Shown here: positions 1-6,021 of the stretch, in pieces | Layout of the letters: the number at the start of each line of letters is the position of its first letter | How positions within the stretch are numbered: position 1 is the stretch's first letter | From: JBHIBC01 sp046758905 | Lineage (GTDB): Bacteria > Acidobacteriota > Polarisedimenticolia > Gp22-AA2 | NCBI GenBank assembly: GCA_046758905.1 | Contig: JBHIBC010000056.1 | Span: 1 to 18,299, forward strand | Direction: 5' to 3' | Length of the DNA stretch: 18,299 nucleotides | Made by a program: the position numbers and the translations under genes | Notes under the pieces: model-generated | What the model saw: only the letters and a program-made list of their open reading frames with translations | Database searches by the model: none | What the model was told of the DNA's origin: nothing

Positions 1-1708
1 GCCGGGGGTCGCGGGCGGGTGCCCGGTCCCGCGCGGGTTCGGCGACCCCGGCCTCCTCGCGCCGGCCGCGTCGGCGACGCCGTCGGCGGCGTTTCTTCCT
101 GGTCCCCGGGGCCTCCCCTCCCGGGGCGGCTTCCGACAGGTCCGCGGCCCGGTCCGTCCGTGAGCTTCCGCCGGCGGCGACCACCTGCTCCACCTGCTCG
201 GCGGTGACCACAGGGATCGTCTCCGGCTCCGTGTCGCGGATCTCCTCGATCTCGAACTGGTGCGGCTTGAGCCTCTGCTCAGGTGTCACCTCGATCCGCA
301 CCCCGTGGCGGGTCTCGATGCGGACCAGGTCGTCCCGCTTCTTATTGAGCAGGTAGTTGGCCACCTCCGGCGGCAGGTAGACCTGCACGCCGACGATCCC
401 GCCCCGCACGACCCGGGCTTGGATCTTCCGGAAAGCCGCGCGGGCGGAAGCCTCCGCGGTCCGGATCGTGCCGTCGCCGGAGCAGGTCGGGCAGGTCGCG
501 AAGGTGGATGAAGCCTTGCTCGCCTTGATCCGCTGGCGGGATACCTCCATCAGCCCCAGCTTGCTGATGCGCGTAACGTCGTAGCGGGCCTTGTCGTGAC
601 TCATCGCCTCGGCGAACGCCCGCTCGACCCGGCGAGCGTGGCGCGTGGCCTCCATGTCTATGAAATCGATCACGATCAGGCCGCCGATGTCCCTGAGGCG
701 GAGCTGCCTGGCGATCTCCTCGGCCGCCTCGAGATTGGTCTTGAGCGCCGTGTCCTCGCTGTTCGCGCTGCGGACGGAGCGGGAGGAGTTGACGTCGATG
801 GCGGTCAGCGCCTCCGTCTGGTCGATCGAGATCGAGCCGCCCGACTTGAGCTGCACGACCCTCTTGTAAATGCGCTCGATCTGCTCCTCCACGTTGAACT
901 TCGAGAAGATCGGCCTGTCGCCCGTGTACTGCTTGACGACATGAACCCGGTCCGGGATGTAGGTCTCGAAGAACTTCCTGGCCCGCCGGTGGGTGGGGGC
1001 GTCGTCGATCAGGACCTCCTCGATGTCGGCGGTGTAGTAGTCGCGCAGCGTTCGGATGACCAGGTCGTGATCTTGGAAGATCAGCGCCGGCGCCTTGACC
1101 TGCTGGCTGGCCTGATCGATCGTCCTCCACAGCTCCAGCAGGGAGCTCAGATCGGCCCGTAGCTCCTCCAGGCTGGTCTCCATCCCCGCCGTCCGGACGA
1201 TCACTCCGTATCCTTCCGGGACCTCCAATTCGTCGACGATGCGGCGTAGTCGCTCGCGGTGCTCCTCGTCATCGATCTTCCGGGAGATTCCCCCGGAGTC
1301 GGCCCCGGGCATCAGCACGAGGTAGCGGCCCGGCAGCGAGTAGTAAGTGCTGAGAGTCGGGGGTTTGTTCGCGAAGGAGTCCCGGATAACCTGGACCAGG
1401 ACCTCCATCCCTTTCTCGAGATGTCGAGCGATACGGCCGCCCCGCCCCCGGCCTCCGCCGTTGCGGCTGGGGTAAAGCTTGAAGTTGACCTCATCCAGAG
1501 GGAGAAACCCCGCACGCTCGCCGCCGTAGTTGACGAATGCAGCCTCCAGCGCTGGGTTCACGCCGTCGACGATCCCCTTGAAGAAGTCCCCTTTGAGATG
1601 TTCACGGCTGAGAGTCTCGATCTCGAACGCGTCGAGCACCCCGCTGTCAACGATCGCGACGCGGTGTTCCTCCTCCGCGGTCACGTTGACCAGCATCGAT
1701 TTGCTCAT
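1..1708 (-). CDS. rng: Ribonuclease E/G family endoribonuclease (3' end beyond window)
   Basis: Single-strand-specific endoribonuclease for rRNA/mRNA processing in the cytoplasm. The frame is open for 569 codons from ATG at 1708 to the left edge with no stop, so the C-terminus is missing. Seen: an S1 RNA-binding domain near residues 38-130 (FKGIVDGVNPALEAAFVNYG) with a Gly/Arg-rich insert at 83-92; the DNase I-like catalytic core with LTAIDVNSSR (Asp305) and GGLIVIDFIDME (Asp348), which match the Mg-binding aspartates of E. coli RNase E; and the zinc-link CPTCSGDGT (Cys406, Cys409). After about residue 490 the chain turns low-complexity and carries an arginine run (537-550), a tail expected to bind RNA. 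The start has AGGAG five bases upstream (GAGGAG at 1714-1719). The family is certain. RNase G versus a short RNase E cannot be decided without the C-terminus. The gene diverges from the flavoprotein gene at 2007. Confidence 0.95.
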   Translation of the reverse strand, partial: MSKSMLVNVTAEEEHRVAIVDSGVLDAFEIETLSREHLKGDFFKGIVDGVNPALEAAFVNYGGERAGFLPLDEVNFKLYPSRNGGGRGRGGRIARHLEKGMEVLVQVIRDSFANKPPTLSTYYSLPGRYLVLMPGADSGGISRKIDDEEHRERLRRIVDELEVPEGYGVIVRTAGMETSLEELRADLSSLLELWRTIDQASQQVKAPALIFQDHDLVIRTLRDYYTADIEEVLIDDAPTHRRARKFFETYIPDRVHVVKQYTGDRPIFSKFNVEEQIERIYKRVVQLKSGGSISIDQTEALTAIDVNSSRSVRSANSEDTALKTNLEAAEEIARQLRLRDIGGLIVIDFIDMEATRHARRVERAFAEAMSHDKARYDVTRISKLGLMEVSRQRIKASKASSTFATCPTCSGDGTIRTAEASARAAFRKIQARVVRGGIVGVQVYLPPEVANYLLNKKRDDLVRIETRHGVRIEVTPEQRLKPHQFEIEEIRDTEPETIPVVTAEQVEQVVAAGGSSRTDRAADLSEAAPGGEAPGTRKKRRRRRRRRGRREEAGVAEPARDRAPARDPR

Positions 1709-1837
1709 GGAATCTCCTCGCGCCGGCTGTCGCGGTCACGGCCGAGCGGCTCCGGCCGCACGCTGCGCGCTGGCGCCCGCGGCGGGCTCAACCGGTTCCG
1801 CGTCGGTGCGGAGCCGGGCGCGCCGCCGTAAGAGGTC

Positions 1838-1866
1838 AGTATACCACCCCGCCCCGCGGGGTAGAA
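1838..1866 (-). promoter_or_regulatory. Promoter for the RNase E/G gene
   Basis: The minus strand reads TATACT at 1838-1843, a near-consensus -10. The -35 hexamer 17 bases upstream is poor (TTCTAC, 1861-1866). Transcription would begin near 1831 and give a leader of about 120 bases. The rest of the 298-base divergent gap (1709-2006) shows no coding signal. Confidence 0.5.
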
Positions 1867-1946
1867 AATGGTGCCCGGAGCCGCGCGACGCAAACCGGGC
1901 GCGGCGTGCGGCCTCGGCGCCGGCCTCGGGACGCGCGCCCGTGTGC

Positions 1947-1952
1947 TAGACT
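1947..1952 (+). promoter_or_regulatory. Possible -10 element of the flavoprotein-radical SAM-phosphoesterase operon
   Basis: TAGACT sits in the context TGTGCTAGACTGCGAAT, about 55 bases before the ATG at 2007. No recognisable -35 lies 16-18 bases upstream, so the promoter would be weak or activator-dependent. This is the only AT-richer patch on the plus strand of the gap. Confidence 0.35.
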
Positions 1953-2006
1953 GCGAATCCCGGTCGATCGGCTGGAGGGCGGTGATATGGCCGCCGGGGA
2001 GGGAAG

Positions 2007-3341
2007 ATGCGGAGGGGCAGGCGGATCCTCATCCTGGGAGGCGGACCGATCGGGGTCGAGGCCGCCGTCCACGCCGCCGGACTCGGGTACGACGTACGCC
2101 TTCTCGAGGCGCACCGCGTCGGCAGCCACCTCCTGCGGTGGGGCCACGTCAGGATGTTCTCCCCGTGGTCGATGAACTGCTCCCCCGAGGGCCTCCGTGT
2201 CCTGAAGCGAGAGGGTGTGCGGCCATTCAACGGGGGGGCACGGTTCCCGACCGGGCGCGAGTTCGTCCGCGACTACCTCGAGCCGCTGTCCCGCAGCCGG
2301 CTCTTGAAGGGGCGGGTCGAAGAGGGAGTGCGGGCCATCGCCATCGGTCGTGACGGACTCCTCAAGGGCGACCGCGTCGGCCGGCCGGCCCGGGCGCTGC
2401 GTCCCTTCCGGGTCCTGGTTTGGAACGGCCGGCGCCAGCGCGTGGTTGGCGCCGACCTGCTGATCGACGCCACCGGGACCTACGCTCATCCTCGCCACCT
2501 CGGAAACGGCGGTATCCCGGCCCCCGGCGAGCAAGAGGCCGCCCCGTACATCGACTACCACCTCGTCGACCTGCTCGGACGGCGGGCGCGCGATTTCGCC
2601 GGACGGCGGACACTGCTGGTGGGGTCCGGGCATTCAGCCGCCGCCGCGGTCGTGGCGCTGGCCGAGCTGGCACGCCGCGCGCCGCAGACCCGCGTCGTCT
2701 GGGCCTTCCGCTGCCGCCGCCGCGCCCCGATCGTAAGGGTTCAGGGGGATCCACTCCTTCTGCGCGACAGGCAAGCGGCAGAGGCGAACACCATCGCCGC
2801 AGGGTCGGTGCCGGCGATACGGGCGCTGCGCGGCGCGACGATCGAGGCGGTTCACCTCGATCCGGCGGCCCGTAGATCGGGCGGGCGCCGCGGCGGATTC
2901 CGGGTGTCGATCCGGACCGAGGGGGGGCGGCTGCGACGCGAGCGGTTCGATCGGATCCTCGCGCACGTCGGGTACGCTCCCGACCGGTCGCTCTACGCCG
3001 AACTCCAGGTGCACGAGTGTTACGCGACCGGGGGTCCGATGAAGATCGCCGCCAGCCTGATCGGCGAAGCGGGCGCCGGAGCCGACTGCCTCAGGCAGCC
3101 GGGCCCGACGGCCGACCTCCTCTCGAACCCCGAGCCCGGATTCTTCATCCTCGGGAGCAAGAGCTACGGACGGAATCCGAACTTCCTGATGCGCACCGGC
3201 CACGAGCAGATCCGCGCCCTGTTCGAGGCCCTACGCCGCGGCGACACGGCGCGGCCGGTCGCGACCGGCAGCGGTCCCGCAGGGGGGCCGCGGCCGCCGA
3301 TGGCTGCGGCCGCCGCGAGCCCGGGGGAGGCGGGCGCATGA
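2007..3341 (+). CDS. FAD/NAD(P)-dependent oxidoreductase (flavin monooxygenase-like), first gene of a three-gene cassette
   Basis: Two-dinucleotide-binding-domain flavoprotein of 444 residues, probably cytoplasmic; substrate unknown. Seen: an N-terminal Rossmann motif ILILGGGPIGVEAA (7-20) for FAD, ending in an acidic residue (LLEA, 32-35); the motif GHVRMFSPWSMN (46-57); DATGTYAHP (154-162), the ATG motif typical of monooxygenase-like flavoproteins; a second nucleotide motif LLVGSGHSAAAA (203-214) for NAD(P)H; and a C-terminal block with HECYATGGPMK (336-346), ADCL (359-362) and GSKSYGRNPNFLMRTG (383-398). There is no CxxC redox pair, so it is not a classical disulfide reductase. The HVR-[ML]-FSPW motif recalls flavoproteins I remember from arsenic operons, but no ars gene is present. 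A Gly/Ala/Pro-rich tail follows residue 410. GGAGGG at 1998-2003 precedes the ATG with a short 3-base spacer. The stop overlaps the next start (ATGA). Confidence 0.88.
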   Translation: MRRGRRILILGGGPIGVEAAVHAAGLGYDVRLLEAHRVGSHLLRWGHVRMFSPWSMNCSPEGLRVLKREGVRPFNGGARFPTGREFVRDYLEPLSRSRLLKGRVEEGVRAIAIGRDGLLKGDRVGRPARALRPFRVLVWNGRRQRVVGADLLIDATGTYAHPRHLGNGGIPAPGEQEAAPYIDYHLVDLLGRRARDFAGRRTLLVGSGHSAAAAVVALAELARRAPQTRVVWAFRCRRRAPIVRVQGDPLLLRDRQAAEANTIAAGSVPAIRALRGATIEAVHLDPAARRSGGRRGGFRVSIRTEGGRLRRERFDRILAHVGYAPDRSLYAELQVHECYATGGPMKIAASLIGEAGAGADCLRQPGPTADLLSNPEPGFFILGSKSYGRNPNFLMRTGHEQIRALFEALRRGDTARPVATGSGPAGGPRPPMAAAAASPGEAGA

Positions 3342-4243
3342 GCCAGGGGTCGACCGGAGATCGGGGCCGCGGATCGGCTGGGAGGGGCCAGCCCCTCGTC
3401 CCGATGTTGCACCTCGATACGCTCTGGTTCCAGGTGAGCGGCACGATCTGTAACCTGAGGTGCACCCACTGTTTCATCTCCTGTGCCCCCGATAACCACA
3501 GCCACGGGATGATGAGCCTCCAGGAAGTCCGCCGGTTTCTCGACGAGGCGACCCGGCTGGGCGTGCGCGAGTATTACTTCACGGGCGGCGAGCCGTTCAT
3601 GAACCGTGAATTCTTGCGCATCCTGGAGGAGACCCTGGACGTCGGCCCGGCTACGGTCCTCACCAACGGGCTCTTCCTCGATCCCCGTCGCTGCCGAAGG
3701 CTGCGGGAGATGGCGGACGCGGGCGAGTACTCTCTCGAGATCCGGGTCAGCCTGGACGGGTGGGGGCCGGCGGACCACGACGCGATCCGCGGCCCGGGCA
3801 CCTTCCGCAGGACTCTGGAGGGAATCCGCAACCTCTGGGAATTCCGCCTGAATCCCGTGATCACCATCACGGAGGCGGTCCAGGGCGTGGCGTGCGGCGA
3901 CGGACGGGCGCGGTTCCTGAGCCTGCTGCGCTCCTTCGGCCTCTCGAGGCCGCGGCTGAAGATCCTGCCGCTGCTGCGGATCGGGGCCGAGGAGGCTCGG
4001 ACCAGGGGGTACGAGCCCTGGGAGCGGCTGACCGCCGACGCGGTCACTCCGGAGGGCCTGGCCTCGCTGCAATGCTCCTGCTGCAGGATGGTGACCAGCC
4101 GGGGCGTCTACGTCTGTCCCATCCTCATAGAGGAGCCGCGGGCCCGGATGGGCTCGTCGATCGCGGAGACGTTGCGACCGTTCGAGCTGGCGCACTCCGC
4201 CTGCTACACGTGTTACGCGAGAGGTCTGACCTGCACGACGTGA
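3338..4243 (+). CDS. Radical SAM protein with cysteine-rich (SPASM-like) C-terminus
   Basis: 301-residue radical SAM enzyme that would cleave S-adenosylmethionine at a [4Fe-4S] cluster; substrate not recognisable. Seen: CNLRCTHC with Cys38, Cys42 and Cys45, the canonical CxxxCxxC, plus an extra Cys49; YYFTGGEPFMN (79-89), the GGEP SAM-binding motif; VLTNGLFL (107-114); LEIRVSLDG (133-141), the usual strand after the SAM site; and PVITIT (173-178). The C-terminal 60 residues hold seven cysteines (246, 248, 249, 260, 289, 292, 299), enough for one or two auxiliary Fe-S clusters, as in SPASM/twitch proteins. The chain is shorter than most SPASM maturases (350-450 residues) and no precursor-peptide gene is visible nearby. 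ATG at 3338 overlaps the previous stop by four bases, and its own stop overlaps the next start (GTGA), so all three proteins are probably made together. The first 25 residues are low-complexity, so a later start is possible. Confidence 0.92.
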   Translation: MSQGSTGDRGRGSAGRGQPLVPMLHLDTLWFQVSGTICNLRCTHCFISCAPDNHSHGMMSLQEVRRFLDEATRLGVREYYFTGGEPFMNREFLRILEETLDVGPATVLTNGLFLDPRRCRRLREMADAGEYSLEIRVSLDGWGPADHDAIRGPGTFRRTLEGIRNLWEFRLNPVITITEAVQGVACGDGRARFLSLLRSFGLSRPRLKILPLLRIGAEEARTRGYEPWERLTADAVTPEGLASLQCSCCRMVTSRGVYVCPILIEEPRARMGSSIAETLRPFELAHSACYTCYARGLTCTT

Positions 4244-5052
4244 CCGGGCAGGGCGATTCGAGGCCCGCACGCGCCGCCTTCTTCGGCGGCATTTACAACA
4301 ATGCCCCGGCGCTGGAAGCCGCGATCCGCGATGCCCGTCGCCGCGGGGCGGAGGCGCTCTACTGTCTCGGCGACCTCGGCGGATTCGGGCCGCACCCCGA
4401 GCGCGTGCCGCCGTTGCTGCTCGAGAACCGGATCGCCGTCGTCCAGGGGAACTACGAGGATTCGATCGGCAACGGGCGGGACGACTGCCAGTGCGGCTAC
4501 ACCGATCCCCGAGATAACCACTTCGCCCGCCTCGCCTACGAATACACGCGGGCGCGGACACCGGCGGAGTTCAAGGCGTGGTACCGGGGCCTTCCGAGGT
4601 CGATTCGGCTCAGGATGGGTGGTCGCCGGCTGCTCCTCTGCCATGGCTCGCCGAGAAGACAGAACGAGTTCCTCTGGCGCTCGACCTCCCCGGTCGCGTT
4701 CCTCGAGCGACTCCTGCGCGAGCATGAGGCCGACGTGATCCTATGCACCCACACGGGGCTTCACTGGGAACGGGTGCTCCCCTCCGGGCGGCAGGTGATC
4801 AACGTGGGGGCGCTGGGACGACCGGCCAACGACGGGCGCACCGATGTCTGGTACGCCCTGATCACCGCTCGGGAACCGTGGGAGCCGCTTCACGTGGAGT
4901 TCCTCCCGGTCTCCTACGACCACGAGAGGTTCGCGGCCGAGATGAGGACTGAGGGGCTGCCCGAGGAGTTCATCGAGACCATTCGCACCGGATGGTGGAC
5001 CACCTGCCTCGAGATCCTCCCCGCGCGCGAGCGCGGCGCGGGTCGCTACTGA
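4240..5052 (+). CDS. Calcineurin-like metallophosphoesterase with altered first metal motif
   Basis: 270-residue protein of the calcineurin-like (YfcE/MJ0936-like) phosphoesterase fold, cytoplasmic. GTG at 4240 is preferred because it overlaps the radical SAM stop (GTGA); the reading frame runs open upstream, but that part lies inside the radical SAM gene. Seen: CLGDLGGFGP (42-51), the GD metal motif; VVQGNYED (67-74), a GNHD-type motif with Tyr for His; LLLCHGSP (131-138), the H-G motif; and CTHTGLHW (169-176), the GHTH-type motif with Cys for Gly. The first motif, normally Asp-x-His in SDIHGN, is replaced by FFGGIYNN (14-21), so two metal ligands appear to be missing although the following helix (ALEAAI) is conserved. 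A CQC pair (83, 85) lies in an insert with TDPRDNHF. The fold is well supported. Phosphatase activity is uncertain, and the protein could be a one-metal enzyme or a binding or regulatory partner of the two genes before it. Confidence 0.88.
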   Translation: MTGQGDSRPARAAFFGGIYNNAPALEAAIRDARRRGAEALYCLGDLGGFGPHPERVPPLLLENRIAVVQGNYEDSIGNGRDDCQCGYTDPRDNHFARLAYEYTRARTPAEFKAWYRGLPRSIRLRMGGRRLLLCHGSPRRQNEFLWRSTSPVAFLERLLREHEADVILCTHTGLHWERVLPSGRQVINVGALGRPANDGRTDVWYALITAREPWEPLHVEFLPVSYDHERFAAEMRTEGLPEEFIETIRTGWWTTCLEILPARERGAGRY

Positions 5053-5055
5053 GGA

Positions 5056-5070
5056 CCGGGGCCGTCCCGG
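5056..5070 (+). terminator. Small hairpin after the three-gene cassette
   Basis: CCGGG (5056-5060) and CCCGG (5066-5070) can pair around a 5-base loop, three bases after the phosphoesterase stop. There is no U-tract and the stem is short, so the terminator role is tentative. Confidence 0.3.
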
Positions 5071-5091
5071 CTCCGGATGCGGCCGGCGCCG

Positions 5092-5125
5092 ACGACCTCG
5101 GAGCGTCCTCGATGCCGAAGGTCGT
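5092..5125. promoter_or_regulatory. Inverted repeat next to the sdh -35 element
   Basis: ACGACCT (5092-5098) and AGGTCGT (5119-5125) are perfect 7-base inverted arms with centres 27 bases apart. CGG/CCG can extend the pairing inward past a bulged A. The right arm ends at the first base of the sdh -35 hexamer. It could be an operator or a terminator stem for the upstream cassette; the sequence does not decide. Confidence 0.4.
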
Positions 5126-5154
5126 TGCCCCGCCGCGGCGTCTGCAGATAGAAT
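5125..5154 (+). promoter_or_regulatory. Promoter of the sdhCAB operon
   Basis: TTGCCC at 5125-5130 and TAGAAT at 5149-5154 are separated by 18 bases. A start near 5161 gives a leader of roughly 33 bases ending in GGAGGA (5183-5188), five bases before the sdhC ATG. Confidence 0.65.
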
Positions 5155-5193
5155 CACGCCCTCGCCTGGAGAGCACGGGCCCGGAGGACAGAC

Positions 5194-6021
5194 ATGGAAC
5201 GGACCGTCCGCATCGGAGGCCATCCCGCCGGGTTCACCGCGACCGCTCGTACCGACATCTGGTGGATGTCCACGCTGCTGACCGCTCTCGGCCTCAGCGC
5301 CTTCGTCGTCTACGCCACCTGGGCCGCGTTCCAGCCGGGGCACTATTGGCATGACCCGTATGTGTCGCCGTTCGCCTCCCCCACCCTGTTCGTACGGGCG
5401 GCCGAGGAGGGGGTGCCGCCGGTGGACCACGCGTGGCTCGGGGAGTGGCCATCCTGGTGGCCCACCTTTCTGCCCGCCTCGCCGTCGTTGCTGATCCTGG
5501 TCTTCCCCCTCTCCTTCCGGCTGACCTGTTACTACTTCCGCAAAGCCTATTACCGCGCCTACACGGGCAGCCCGCCGGCCTGCGCGGTGGGAGCGATCCC
5601 CCGACGGGAGTATCGCGGAGAGACGGCGTGGCTGTTGTTCCAGAACCTGCACCGTTACGCGCTCTATTTCATCCTGTTCTTCATGGTGGTGCACTATTAC
5701 GACACCTTCCATGCCTTCTTCCGCGAAGGCCGGATGGGCGTCGGGCTCGGCAGCATTGTGCTCCTCATCGACGCAGTGCTCCTGACCCTGTACGTCTTCG
5801 GCTGCCACTCGTTTCGTCACCTCATCGGCGGCCGCCTCGACTGCTTCAGCTGTGACGCCGGAAGCGGATTGCGGCACGAGGTCTGGAGGCGGGCCTCCGT
5901 GCTGAACGCCTGGCACGGCCTTTTCGGCTGGCTGAGCCTCTTCTGGGTGGCGTTCTCCGACGCCTACGTCCGCATGGTCTCGATGGGGCTCGTCTCGGAC
6001 CTGAGCACCTGGAGCCGGTGA
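5194..6021 (+). CDS. sdhC: Succinate dehydrogenase membrane anchor, Sdh1-type (five-helix SdhC)
   Basis: 275-residue integral membrane subunit that anchors the SdhAB dimer and passes electrons to quinone. Five hydrophobic spans are visible at about 21-48, 92-118, 149-170, 183-206 and 236-262. The position before sdhA-sdhB and the length match the single large anchor of mycobacterial Sdh1 (Rv0249c, about 273 residues) rather than the separate small SdhC and SdhD of E. coli. Potential metal ligands cluster at membrane faces: Cys112 (RLTCYYFRK), Cys204-His205 and His209 (FGCHSFRHL), and Cys217/Cys220 (LDCFSCD). Further histidines in spans 3 and 5 (153, 167, 173, 241) could ligate heme or line the quinone site. 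The published mycobacterial Sdh1 structure has a membrane Rieske-type cluster, and this layout is compatible with one. The ATG has GGAGGA five bases upstream. The stop overlaps the sdhA start. Confidence 0.88.
   Translation: MERTVRIGGHPAGFTATARTDIWWMSTLLTALGLSAFVVYATWAAFQPGHYWHDPYVSPFASPTLFVRAAEEGVPPVDHAWLGEWPSWWPTFLPASPSLLILVFPLSFRLTCYYFRKAYYRAYTGSPPACAVGAIPRREYRGETAWLLFQNLHRYALYFILFFMVVHYYDTFHAFFREGRMGVGLGSIVLLIDAVLLTLYVFGCHSFRHLIGGRLDCFSCDAGSGLRHEVWRRASVLNAWHGLFGWLSLFWVAFSDAYVRMVSMGLVSDLSTWSR

Noticed and set aside
15..511. Short plus-strand frames over the RNase E/G gene
   Set aside because: Opposite strand of a continuous 569-codon RNase E/G frame with all catalytic motifs.
2007..3341. 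Assigning the flavoprotein to arsenic resistance (ArsO-like)
   Set aside because: Only one motif (HVR-FSPW) suggests it; no arsR, arsC, arsM or acr3 gene is present and the operon partners do not fit.
3338..4243. Radical SAM gene as a peptide (RiPP) maturase
   Set aside because: Cysteine-rich C-terminus is suggestive, but no precursor-like small ORF with a ribosome binding site lies beside it, and the partners are a flavoprotein and a phosphoesterase.
3164..4561. 465-codon minus-strand frame across the radical SAM gene
   Set aside because: Arg/Ala/Pro-rich, no domain, spans three well-supported genes on the other strand.
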